A DNA stretch of 64,000 bases from Datnioides undecimradiatus (GCA_008933995.1 WARS01000044.1:2500866-2564865), one strand, 5' to 3'. Counted from the stretch's first letter, positions 47,613 to 57,744 are shown. Program-made: numbers and translations. The notes: generated from the letters alone by a model not told the origin.

Positions 47613-49861
47613 GCTCCAAGATCCCTGGATCAGCTGTGTTGGTGTTTGACGTTCACATCATTGATTTCCACAACCCGTCAGACAGCACTGAGATCACCGT
47701 CACTTACAGGCCAGAGGAGTGTGAGAAGCAAACAAAGAAAGGAGACTTCATCAAGTATCACTACAATGCCTCTCTGATGGATGGCACAGCTATCGACTCC
47801 ACGTGAGTAAAACCGAGAAACCAAGAGACACAAAGTCTCACAAAGTCCTGGAGAAATATCACCTCATCTTAGATTTAATGCTTTGTCATCTCATCCGTGC
47901 TAGAGGGATAGTTATAAGTAGTGTGGTTAGGAATATAATGGAGGTACACTCAGACTTGACATGAAGTCCATAGAATATGTGCTTCTCCGCTATCCGCTGT
48001 ATCTTGTTCAGCTGTTGATGCTAGCACAGACCGTACTTGATGAATAGAAACTTACAGAATTTAGACAGAGGATTCACACAAGATTAAATGAAGATACGTA
48101 TGCAAAAAAGATTAACTGAAACCCAATGAATTTCTTGAATAAATGAGTGAACACATATCAATTTTCCAGCACCATATAATAACTGATGATGAGAACTACT
48201 TATATTCTGCCACAGTGCACATGTTTCTCGTCCATCCCAGCAGTTAAAGCTCCTTTCAGTATTGTTTAAACAATACAAGCAGCAAGGTTACATTCATGAG
48301 CCATTTTTTTCTGACCAACGCCCTTGACAGAGAAAAGATAAGAGCTTCTCACAGTAAAGGATGATGCTTTGATTCAATGGTCTCTACACAGTGAGGTCAG
48401 TTGGTAAAACGATAAAAACGATCATCTGATTTACATACACAAAAAACATTTTCCAAAAACATATGTGGGAGGCCACTGTAAGAAGTAATATACATGTGTT
48501 TGCTAAGATATCATAATTTCTAGAAATGCAGATATGTTGTTGGTCTCAGTTTCTCTCTGACATTTGTTTATCCTGCTTGTCCTGTTGTTTATCCTGTTTA
48601 GGTATAATTATGGAAAGACATACAACATTGTTCTGGGAGCTAACCAGGTAGTCCCAGGGATGGAGGACGGACTGAGAGAAATGTGTGTGGGAGAGAAAAG
48701 GCACCTTGTCATTCCTCCTCACCTGGGTTACGGGGAAAGAGGAGTCAGTAAGTCAATTTATTATTGTTTATGGATCCTAGATGGGAGAACATTCAGAAAC
48801 CATTAAACACTTCTTGACATATATGTACTCTTTGACACTCCACATAAGGTTGGATCAGTTGTACTGCTGGTCTCTGATCTGATTCAGTCATTGCTTTAGA
48901 AACCCCATCTAACATAGGAAAATGTGTGAAAAACAGGAAACAGCAAACCACGAGACACACCCACATGATTTAGCACAGTAAAGGAGAATATAGTGTTTGT
49001 TAATATCAGCGTGAGTTCCGGTGGAAAACAGTCACACAGTCAAAAGCAAACTCAAACATACATACTCCAACAACAAAAATGAACCTTGTCACAAGAAAAC
49101 AGTAGGTGCATCTGTTATCTCTGGCATGTCATGTTTTATGTATCTGATGCAATAGTGTGTAAACAGTTTTGGATTTATGGAGTCAGTGACCTCTGGGAAT
49201 CCTCAGTTGCCCTGGCAACCAGCGTAGACTTTTATTTAACACTGTACTGTTTTCTGTTTCCAGTACTGACGCTTAACTAAAGTATGAATGAAATCTGTTC
49301 ACAAACTGTTGAGATATTGTGCCTAACTAATGAATGTGTGTGTGTGTGTGTGTGTAGCTGATGAGGTTCCAGGGAGCGCTGTGCTGGTGTTTGACATCGA
49401 GCTGGTGGACATGGAGGAAGGACTTCCTGAAGGCTACATGTTCATCTGGAACGACGATGTGTCACCTGACCTTTTCGCTGAGATGGACAAAGACAGCAAC
49501 AAGCAGGTGGAGCCCTCTGAGGTGAGCGATGGCCTGCTTAATGGTGCAAGAGATTACATGCAGCCTTGATAATAATAAAACTATTTTCAATGTAAAGATA
49601 CAGTGGAGTTATGTCAATCAAGGGAGAGAATGAAGTTTCGATTTCAATTTACAATCTTCCCTCCCCTCTTTCTTTCCCTAGTTTACTGACTACATCATGC
49701 GGCAGGTGAATGAGGGTAAAGGACGCCTGGCTCCTGGCTTTGATCCGTATCGCATCATTGACAACATGTTCTCCAACCAGGACCGCAACGGAGACGGAAA
49801 GATCACAGAAGCAGAGTTCAAACTTAAAGCAGACGAATCTGCCGCCCATGATGAGCTATGA
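41860..49861 (+). CDS. fkbp9: FKBP prolyl isomerase 9 (FKBP9/FKBP63), 10 exons
   Basis: ER-lumen peptidyl-prolyl cis-trans isomerase. Exons 41860-42062, 42917-43062, 44044-44233, 44323-44468, 45703-45892, 46984-47129, 47613-47802, 48602-48747, 49358-49521 and 49682-49861 join in phase (1701 nt, 566 aa plus stop; human 570). A signal peptide covers residues 1-21. Four FKBP-type domains lie at about 48-136, 160-248, 272-360 and 384-472, each with RYHY/KYHY, DG..FDS, GMDxGLxGMCVGE and IPPHLAYG motifs; domain 4 is weaker at the DGTAIDST segment. Two EF-hand loops follow at 496-507 and 541-552. The protein ends in HDEL (563-566), an ER-retrieval signal. Several NxS/T glycosylation sites lie in the FKBP domains. 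The HDEL end and motifs such as [13 protein letters not shown] and [13 protein letters not shown] identify FKBP9 rather than FKBP10, which ends HEEL. Calcium binding and isomerase activity are inferred from the family. Confidence 0.95.
44886..45299 (-). repeat. teleost MITE-like repeat, fkbp9 intron 4
   Basis: Third copy of the palindromic family in the window. It contains CAGACTGGAAACAGGGAGAAA at the left and AGATACCGAACTATTCC at the right, with AGCTAAGCTAAGCTAAAC inside, in inverted orientation relative to the 3.4-kb copy. Confidence 0.65.
47551..47611 (+). repeat. fkbp9: (TC)n microsatellite forming the fkbp9 exon 7 polypyrimidine tract
   Basis: TCTG units pass into about 50 bases of pure TC that run directly into the CAG acceptor of exon 7 (AG at 47611-47612). 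The repeat is therefore the polypyrimidine tract itself. Confidence 0.95.
49335..49357 (+). repeat. fkbp9: (TG)n run ending at the fkbp9 exon 9 acceptor
   Basis: A TG dinucleotide run leads directly to TAG at 49355-49357, with exon 9 starting at 49358. A conventional C/T-rich tract is absent. Confidence 0.9.
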
Positions 49862-51397
49862 CGGGACTGGGCGTAGGCTGAAGGGTGAAGGCTGAAGGGT
49901 CATAGATTGGTGGGTGGGGTCATAATACATATGGGGGGTAGACTAGAAAAAGAGAGAGTTGTATGTGTAAAGTGAGCACGTGTGGAGTGAGAAACATGCT
50001 GAGGGATTTTTTTAAATTCTTATTTTCAGGATTTATATGTTGGATAAAATGGGGTGTTGTGCTTAAAGAGCCAAATAAGTCTGAAGACAAAGAGGGAGGA
50101 TTTAGGGACGAGAAGGTGATTTTGACAGCAAAATATTAGAAAGAAAGAAATCGTTTGAAGACTTAAATGACAGAGAATGACTTTGTTTTACCTCCACCAC
50201 CCCTCAACTTAGTGCCTTATTTTATGTGACTTCTTTTATTTTAAAGGGTACAAAAGCACTCCAGTGTGAGAAAACAAACCAAGACCTGCACATCCAACAC
50301 TCCTTCACTGACTTTACTTGTTGTTGATATTTCGTGATTGTGCGTGAAACCGTTTCTTTTTCAGTGGGTGTGAGGTTTTTTTGAAAGCAAGTTAACACTT
50401 AAGGTGGACATGTGGCATATTAAAAGTCTAGATAAGAGCTGGGATATGAACCATGTTTCTTCAATAAAACGTCAACAAACAGCACCTCATAAGTAGCTAC
50501 TGGACTCCCAGAAATATCCAAAAGAACTCACTGGACATGATCAGAGTTCATCACAACAGAGTTCATTCTTCAACAAGTAATAAACATGAGCTGGCTCTGG
50601 AGTCAAACTGAACTGAACCAGCTGTGCCTCATCCTGCTCTGGTGGGCTTTTCACCCAATTTTCTAACAAAACGTATTATTATCCCTAAAACTAAAGCTGT
50701 CACAGTTTCCAAAATTTGCAATGATTGGCCTTGTGGGTCAGTTCTATTGCTAACAGTTTCAGGCACCATTAGTTGACGCCATTAGTTGTGTTTTTTTCCA
50801 GATTCAGGTCCGACCTCTTGACACACTTATTTTTGAAGAATTTCAAACTACATTTTTAAAAAGATATTACTTCTTCAAGGCTTACTGCAGTTTATATTCA
50901 GTAACATACTAAGAACAGATTGTATTGTTACCTTCCACTGTTTTATGTTCAAATACCCATTCAGTGTTTTGTGCTGTTCAGATTATCCCAAAATGACAGT
51001 GAAAATTATGCTGAGTGGATTTGTCCCACCCTTTGATAACTGAACCTCAACTTACACTACTAAGTGTCTCATTGGAGCCTTTAGGTGAAACAATTGGAGT
51101 CTTCAATGCTGAGCTAGTCAGCAGAGTCTGGTGCAGAAAATGATCCCTGGTACTGGTCCCAAAGGACTGAACATACAGTGGCTGTGCTTGTCTTTTTATA
51201 CCAATTCTAGAAACTCCTTTTCTATCAGGTCTACACCTACCCTTTTTTAGTGACTAATCGCGTATCCTTATACCTGTTCTGCGTGTTTCCATGGCCCTTT
51301 AAGATGCCCTTTACATTTTGGTCAAAACACCTTCCTTCAGATGTCAACACTTGTTTGTATGTGTTTACGGCTGTTTGTATTGGTGTGCGTGGGTGGG

Positions 51398-51430
<33 letters not shown>

Positions 51431-51725
51431 AAGAGAGAAAGCGAGAGAGAGAAGCATAAAAATGTTTTTGTTTTACTTTTTATTCACTAGAATACTGGTG
51501 CTTGTTAATGTTGGCACAAATTTGATTAAATGACGTGACCTAAATACATGCCTCGTGCATCCTTTTGTGCTTCAATTAGTACGTGTCTCTGTTGACTTTT
51601 ATTGCATTTACTCCACAGATTTATTTTATTCCCAGTGCTCCTGTCACACTCACACAAAGTTGTTAGAAAAATTCTAAAGCAAACACAGCAGCACTGTCTG
51701 AAGTTCATAAGAGTAGGAGATTTAT
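49862..51725 (+). other. fkbp9: fkbp9 3' UTR and downstream flank
   Basis: AATAAA signals at 50463-50468 and 50579-50584 are likely poly(A) sites, giving a 3' UTR of about 0.6-0.75 kb. A (GT)n run is at 51397-51424. No other gene is evident. Confidence 0.5.
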
Positions 51726-52229
51726 TTTAACTTGCAGCAAGGGAACAACTAACTGAATGTCCTGTTCCTCTCTGATATTCACTTCCTCTCCTGGGCGCAG
51801 CCTCCATCCTCATGAGACAGATGCGCAAACTGTCACACAAGTAATAGCATGAGGTCAATTTAAATAGGGTGGCTGGGTTACTGCAGTCGGAGGGAACAGA
51901 TAGTGCAAAGTGGTACAATTTGCAGGGGGAATAGGAGAATTGAACAGTTTGAGGACACATTGGAATCCATTTGGATTGCTGTGTTGATTCAGAGGAAATG
52001 GAACTGTGCCCAACCCAGGCCTGGCCGCTGCACATGCTAGACAATTGGTTTTGTTTGGTCTATTATTTTGTGCCGTATAAATTAACCATCGAAGCCATTC
52101 ATTTGTATCAATAAATCATGTTTCAAAAGCTACCTTATCCATTATGGTTGCATTAGTAAGGTCTAGATAAGTAACAATAGGGCCTCTCTGTGGTTGGTCT
52201 GGAATGATAGTGGAGCTAGTATTATTCAG

Positions 52230-52500
52230 ATTGGAGACGTTTTCCTGCTATTTATTGTTGAGTTCTCCACACTGAACTTGCGTGTTCATTTGATGAAGGA
52301 TGCAGGAGCCTCTTCAAAGTTAAAAATCATCGATTCTTTTATTTGTCTTCTAACAGCAAAGTGTGCATAAGAAAAAGAGATTGTTTACAGAGCTCCGGAC
52401 CAGACTATGTTTCCCTGACAGACATACAGTCACAGCATCAGTTCACGAAGTCTGATGATCTATCTTTGCCTGGTCCGTGTTATATTAGTTACACATAGGA
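52230..52500 (-). mobile_element. putative 3' LTR remnant of a decayed endogenous retrovirus
   Basis: On the minus strand this stretch carries AATAAA (complement 52338-52343) and the word AGTCTGGTCCGGA (complement 52394-52406). That word recurs in the LTR-like segment on the far side of the integrase relic (54877-54889). Similarity elsewhere is weak, so the boundaries are approximate and the assignment is tentative. Confidence 0.35.
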
Positions 52501-52807
52501 AGTAAAGAATGTGCATATAATCGTCTCTCATTGGCTGCATGGCTGGACACTCCTTCTTGCAGGTGTCCTCCTCGTGTAAACTGACTCCGCTCTCGTGATC
52601 AGCGTCAGCCGTTGATAGCTCCTGTTTTCTGTGTAGAAAAAAGAATACAACACCGCACGTTCCCACACCAAAAGCTATCTTCTGCATTCTTGGTGGCCTT
52701 TCGCCCGAACAGACAGTAACAAATCTCAGAAGGCCACAGCTGGAGATTATACCATTAATGGAGTTGTTCTTGACTCTTGCGGTACATTCTGTTCCCGAAT
52801 ATCTCAT
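52460..52807 (-). pseudogene. open frame with membrane-type segment, possible end of env relic
   Basis: A 115-codon open frame follows the env relic on the same strand. It contains one hydrophobic segment (MQKIAFGVGTCGVVFFF) followed by basic residues and a charged tail, which would suit a membrane anchor and cytoplasmic tail. I do not recognise the family. It could be the end of a degraded env or an unrelated fragment. It is not in frame-continuous contact with the env frame upstream. Confidence 0.3.
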
Positions 52808-52914
52808 TCTGATGTCTCTGTTGAAATTCTTTTCCCATGCAATTTGCTACTCGAAGTGTCTAAGCAGTGTGGCTCTCATATCTGCTGTGATTAAGAATTG
52901 CAAGCGTCTGCACA

Positions 52915-53658
52915 TCAACTTCTCTGCACATAAGCAATGTAGCAATGTATCCCAACATTATTTACTTGTATAAAGAACTGGCCAAGTGGGTCGGTGCCCG
53001 ATTCATAGGCTCCTAAGACATATAACCCGCTATCACTCATTTGTGGATCTTTCAGAGTTAACAGTAACGGATTACAATTACTGTCTTTGCAACCTACTGA
53101 GGTTTGTCCTTTAACGAGCGACATATGACCTAGAAGTGGTTTTGATCCACTCAAGGCCTTCTGCAGTCTGTAACCCCAGTCACTCAGACCAGAATTACAG
53201 ATGACAGAGCTCCAAGATCAACACCATCGACAATGTATGACAGAACAGAAATCAAACCTTGCCATACTATCATGTCCTTCAGTGAAGGTTAGTGTCAGTG
53301 CTATCTTACTACCTTTCAATGACCTTTTTCCCACTTTAACTTGTGCAGCGAGGTCCCTGTTTGTGGACGTGGTTGTCTCATTGAGTGGATGTTGGAGCTT
53401 GTTTCCCTGTAACTCATGCCGTACAATAGGGAACACAATGATAAGTGTTAAAGAGAATAAGCAACAGATGATACCTCGGAGGCCACAGAGGTCTGGCTGT
53501 CGAAACAGATGCCAAGGTTGTGGCTTATCGATGTTGTCAGTTGCTTTTAACTGGCAGATCTCTGTCAGATTCACCTTTGCCCATTCACCTTTAATATCTC
53601 TGGGTGATGTTGGTTTCATCACTGAATCTTGCAGCTGGGTGCACCTATTGTCTATCAC
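52915..53658 (-). pseudogene. retroviral env-like relic, broken
   Basis: One reading frame runs 744 bases with a single in-frame stop (TGA, 53220-53218). It begins just after the end of the integrase frame, where env is expected. Its first part has a leader-like hydrophobic stretch (RGIICCLFSLTLIIVF). The part past the stop has an Ig-V-like motif DSGLYVLG within a short beta-rich segment. A normal surface/transmembrane organisation with a furin site and fusion peptide is not visible, so most of env is missing. Assignment as env comes from position and the leader. It is non-functional as it stands. Confidence 0.5.
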
Positions 53659-53724
53659 CCCCTGCGTCAGAAAGCACTCCTGTTGATGTCACTTTCATCA
53701 GATTTCTACCACAGAGATGTCAGG

Positions 53725-54640
53725 TTACTCAGACGTAGACTCCATCAGTGACAACTGGTGCGCCTTTTTGCAGTGTGAGAGATGGATCAAGAAGCTTCTT
53801 TGTGTGATTTTTACTGCTGTTGGCGTGGTCAGGAGGACTTGGAATGGTCCCTCCCACCTTGGGCTGACCCAGGTTTTCTTTTCAATGACTTTGATGAACA
53901 CCCAGTATCCTGGAACAACGGTAGATGTTGGTTGTTCAAGCTCCTGTGTTGGAACAGAGTTAGCAGATGGAACACTTTTGTTAGTCAACATTTTTCTCAT
54001 GTAATCAGCTAAGGTCTCTTCTGCTGCCTCATCAGTTTGAGTGAATGGTTTCAACTGTGGGATGACGTAGAGTCTCCCATACATCATTTCAAATGGTGTA
54101 AGACCTGTGCTTGTTGGTGTCCCATGTATATTTAACATTACTAGTGGTAAACAATAAACCCAATTCTTTCCTGTTTCCTCCATAGTTTTTCTCAGTTTGG
54201 ACTTAATAGTTCCATTAAATCTTTCTACCAACCCTGCTGATTGGGGTGATATGCACAATGATTTTTTAGTTCTATATTTAGATTCTTTGCTATCAGAGAG
54301 ATGACATTATCGCTATATATTCTTTCTGGAATTCCAAATCACGGTATTATTTCTTTAACCTAGGCTTTCGCAACTGTTAGTGCGTCTGGGTGTGCACAGG
54401 GAAATACTTCTACCCATTTTGTGTGCATATCAATTATTACCAGACAGTATTTCTTTCCTTCACATTTGGTAAGTTCAATGAAATCCATACAAATGTATTG
54501 GAATGGATACTCAGGTTTTGGAAACTGTCCTCTTTTAGGTCTTAAATTACTTTGTGGATTATGTTTGTACAGATTTTACACATTGAACAAAATTTTTTAG
54601 AGTAATTTGTAAATCCATATGTTGTGAACCCCAAAACCCT
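53725..54640 (-). pseudogene. retroviral integrase (pol 3' part) relic, broken
   Basis: On the minus strand the core-domain pattern is readable (LVIIDMHTKWVEVFP, FGIPERIYSDN, VERFNGTIKSKLRK), followed by a C-terminal segment with PGYWVFIKV and WEGPFQVLL, typical of gammaretrovirus- and epsilonretrovirus-like integrases. A CxxC remnant of the N-terminal zinc finger is present near 54.57 kb. Breaks seen: in-frame stops at 54362-54360 and 54341-54339, and a one-base frameshift at about 54241-54250. The final 177 codons (54258-53725) remain open. Reverse transcriptase, protease and gag are absent, so a large internal deletion separates this from the LTR-like segment upstream. Confidence 0.85.
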
Positions 54641-54689
54641 GTGGGTTGTGGCTTGCATATCTATTTTATTGCTGTTATTGCTATTGCAT

Positions 54690-55075
54690 AGATCTTCGAA
54701 GTCAAACCCTTTTCGTTACCTCCTGCTGTCTGTTGTGTAAAAAATTGAAGACCAGGTCTGGGCCAGATATGACACTGGACTTCTTACACCTCCAGTGCTT
54801 CATTGAACATCGACGATGTTCAGAGTTTGATGCAGTAGAGTTTATTCTTACACAGAAGACGTAAACCCAAGCCTGTTCCGGACCAGACTGACTTTCTGTC
54901 CGGACTGCGCCTCTTCTTATACCATAAATCTCTCCCAGATCATTTTCATGAGTAGCATGTTTTGCCCGCCTTTGTACCATAGAACGTCCTACATACTCCT
55001 CCTAGCAATCAGAGAGTATAGGGTCCACCTTCTGTCAAAACGTCGATTTATGATCTAAAGGTCATAGGTCACGGG
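54690..55075 (-). mobile_element. putative 5' LTR of the decayed endogenous retrovirus
   Basis: On the minus strand a TATAA box (complement 54917-54921) is followed about 75 bases later by AATAAA (complement 54841-54846), the spacing of a retroviral U3-R. It lies just upstream of the integrase relic. The shared word AGTCTGGTCCGGA links it to the putative 3' LTR near 52.4 kb. Exact ends and a target-site duplication were not found. Confidence 0.45.
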
Positions 55076-55255
55076 GGTGTTGTGAGAAAGGTCAAAGCTC
55101 AAATGACTTCCTGATCACCAGGGTGGTGAAGATGGAAGGAAGCATCTGTGGTACTAATTACTGACTCTTTCTCGTGCATCTTTGTTTACTGTGTGTACCA
55201 TAAACATGGTTTGAGCCGACATTAGAGTTAGTGCCTTGCCCGGGTCAAAACAGCA

Positions 55256-55389
55256 AACAGGATAACTAAACAGATGTTAGAGTTAGTGCCGTGCTGAGGG
55301 AAAAATAAAAAAGACTGACCGGTAATACAGAGGGAAAACCAAAAGAGGACTGCACAAGCCAATGAAACAATGAAACGTACAAACCAAAA

Positions 55390-55436
<47 letters not shown>

Positions 55437-55900
55437 GCACGTGCAGACGCTTGATGGCCTTTGGCAATGTTGACCAGTGGCTTCATCCACACACTGCAGA
55501 TTGATCTGTGAGAATCTTTGTGGGGTCGAGGAACATGTCCCCAGACCGCACAAGTTAGCAAAGTGCAGATGCATCTGTTTTTAGAGAGGAAAGGAGAGAA
55601 GAGAGTTTTTATTGTCTTTAACGATGTACGTGGTACGAAGAATGTTTGTTATGGAGCAGCGTGAGGTCTCAGGGGTGTGAAGGACTTCCATATAGGAAGT
55701 CTTACTGACTTACTAGGGTACTTACTGACTCTTTCTCGCGCATCTTCGTTTACTGTGTGTACCATAAACATGGTTTGAGCCGACGTTAGAGTTAGTGCCT
55801 TGCCCGGGTCAAAACAGCAAACAGGATAACTAAACAGATGTTAGATTTTAGGCCGTGCTGGGGGGAGAAGTAAGAGAAGAAATGTAACATGTATTGAGCT
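55256..55900 (+). repeat. left arm of a large inverted repeat
   Basis: This arm is the reverse complement of 57034-57744 over nearly its whole length, with few mismatches and small indels. It includes a (AC)n run at 55393-55433. A related 120-140 base segment (GCCTTGCCCGGGTCAAAACA) occurs twice in direct orientation, near 55.16-55.28 and 55.73-55.85 kb. On the minus strand it offers AATAAA at about 55601, downstream of the enclosed ORF. Confidence 0.9.
55393..55433 (+). repeat. (AC)n microsatellite inside the left inverted-repeat arm
   Basis: Pure AC run. Its mirror (TG)n is at 57511-57553 in the right arm, so it was present before the arms were duplicated. Confidence 0.95.
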
Positions 55901-55929
55901 GCTCTCTCTCTTGAAGGTGAGTAGAAACC

Positions 55930-55984
55930 TTCCAGGCAGGGGCCAGGCAGTGGCCAGACAGTGGCCAGGCAGTGGCTCTTTATA
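55930..55984 (-). promoter_or_regulatory. short tandem repeats followed by TATAAA on the minus strand
   Basis: About four copies of a GGCCAGGCAGT-like 11-12 base unit lie at 55930-55976, next to TATAAA on the minus strand (complement 55979-55984). The arrangement resembles a compact promoter firing leftward into the left arm, but could be chance. Confidence 0.25.
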
Positions 55985-56032
55985 TTGTGACTGGGGTAGG
56001 AGGGGTGGGAGTTGCCAGGCGTGGTTAGGATC

Positions 56033-56797
56033 CTAAAAGCTCAGAGTTTTTTTCAGCACTAACATGTCCAACCAATTGCGACAGCTGCGAAAAAGAGCGC
56101 TGAATCTTGCATTTATTTCCTCAAACTTTTCCAACCAAGCGGCTAGTGGCACAGATAATAAAGTCTGAAATACACCACAATCAGAGTTAAAACACTCCAA
56201 GACAATGTTCTCGGCAGTTTCCCCTGGAGGCATCTGAATGCTGGCACGCAAGAACCAGCGGCCGGCTGGTGAAAATTTAGATGGCCATACAACACTGAAG
56301 CCGCTTTTTTTCTGTGTTGTAGAATAGAGTCTGTCCTCTCCTGCTGCGGATTTCATTCGCTTAGCTGGACGAGGAGCAGATCCCTCATCTTCATCTCCCC
56401 ACGCAGCCTCATCATTGTAGACATGATGAGCTATCGACTGTCTCAGCACTCCCCAATCGTTAGAAGTTAGTGACAGCGGGCTGGTCGTCGGTCTCCACGT
56501 CTCATTTTCATCCAGCTGGTACAAACAGAGCTCACCTATCTCATACTTGAATAGATAACCCCAGGATCCAGACCGTCCATAGGGTTCCAAAGACCATTCC
56601 TCCTGCAAAGGCGCCGGCGTCGGCAGCTGGGCCCGAAGCAAGTACAGCGTACGCTTCTTTGGGGAGTCCGTTATGGAAGATGGCTCATGGACGATGGTGA
56701 TAGGTGTCTCACTGATGTACTTTAAGTCAAGTCTCTGGCAGGGCTCTGTTTCTGCAGAGCTGTTGACCAAAGTCAGGGTGCTGGCTGTCTCAGACAT
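56033..56797 (-). CDS. unrecognised intronless 254-aa protein with PC4-like segments, enclosed by inverted repeat
   Basis: I do not recognise this as a named gene. It is an intact single-exon frame starting ATG with A at -3. Residues 80-125 read as beta-strands (YLFKYEIGELCLYQL) followed by SLTSNDWGVLRQSI. This matches the PC4/SUB1 single-stranded-DNA-binding fold pattern, in which strands are followed by xSLTPEQWxxLKexI. Residues 178-236 show a second similar pattern ending VPLAAWLEKFEEI. Between them lie an acidic stretch (129-139) and a basic nuclear-localisation-like cluster PAKRMK (144-149). An AT-rich TATA-like run (56861-56882) is 65-85 bases upstream, and the left arm supplies a poly(A) signal. 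The setting suggests a mobile-element or captured viral gene. The PC4 assignment is inference by eye and could be wrong. Confidence 0.5.
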   Translation of the reverse strand: MSETASTLTLVNSSAETEPCQRLDLKYISETPITIVHEPSSITDSPKKRTLYLLRAQLPTPAPLQEEWSLEPYGRSGSWGYLFKYEIGELCLYQLDENETWRPTTSPLSLTSNDWGVLRQSIAHHVYNDEAAWGDEDEGSAPRPAKRMKSAAGEDRLYSTTQKKSGFSVVWPSKFSPAGRWFLRASIQMPPGETAENIVLECFNSDCGVFQTLLSVPLAAWLEKFEEINARFSALFRSCRNWLDMLVLKKTLSF

Positions 56798-57033
56798 GAT
56801 GAGGCTGTCTTTGTATCCCTTGTAGTGGTGGTAGAAGTGGTGGGTGACTTGTGGCTGAGCATATATGTGTATATATATATATGTTTTAAGGATTCACCGC
56901 CCCTCTTCTCTTATTGGTTTTGGTTTGTACGTTTCATTGTTTCATTGGCTTGTGCAGTCCCCTTTTGGTTTTCCCTCTGTATTACCGGTCAGTCTTTTTT
57001 ATTTTTCCCCCAGCACAGCACTAACTCTAACGT

Positions 57034-57507
57034 CAGCTCAATACGTTACATTTCTTCTCTTACTTCTCCCCCCAGCACGGCCTAAAATCTAACATCTGTT
57101 TAGTTATCCTGTTTGCTGTTTTGACCCGGGCAAGGCCGTAACTCTAATGTCGGCTCAATACATGTTCTTCACACACAGTAAACGAAGATGCGCAAGAAAG
57201 AGTCAGTAATTAGTACCACAGATGCTTCCTTGCATTACCCCCGCCCTGCTATATGGAAGTCCTTCACACCCCTGAGACCTCACGCTGCTCCATAACAAAC
57301 ATTCTTCGTACCACGTACATCGTTAAAGACAATAAAAACTCTCTTCTCTCCTTTCCTCTCTAAAAACAGATGCATCTGCACTTTGCTAACTTGTGCGGTC
57401 TGGGGACATGTTCCTCGACCCCACAAAGATTCTCACAGATCAATCTGCAGTGTGTGGATGAAGCCACTGGTCAACATTGCCAAAGGCCATCAAGCGTCTG
57501 CACGTGC

Positions 57508-57554
<47 letters not shown>

Positions 57555-57744
57555 TTTTGGTTTGTACGTTTCATTGGCTTGTGCAGTCCTCTTTTGGTTT
57601 TCCCTCTGTATTACCGGTCAGTCTTTTTTATTTTTCCCCCAGCACGGCACTAACTCTAACGTCAGCTCAATACATGTTACATTTCTTCTCTTACTTCTCC
57701 CCCCAGCACAGCTCAAACTCTAACATCTGTTTAGTTATCCTGTT
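57034..57744 (-). repeat. right arm of the large inverted repeat
   Basis: It mirrors 55256-55900. On the plus strand it contains AATAAA near 57330 followed by a CT-rich stretch, and CGTACCACGTACATCG. A second direct copy of its outer segment (words GTATTACCGGTCAGTC and ACTAACTCTAACGTCAGCTC) lies at about 56930-57050, so each arm is itself flanked by direct repeats, as a LTR-like unit would be. Confidence 0.9.
57511..57553 (+). repeat. (TG)n microsatellite inside the right inverted-repeat arm
   Basis: Mirror of the (AC)n run in the left arm. Confidence 0.95.

Noticed and set aside
41860-49861. Identification as fkbp10
   Set aside because: The C-terminal HDEL and many diagnostic positions follow FKBP9. 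FKBP10 ends HEEL and has a differing fourth domain.
53201-53686. 161-codon plus-strand open frame
   Set aside because: It is antisense to the env relic, which has the positional and leader support.
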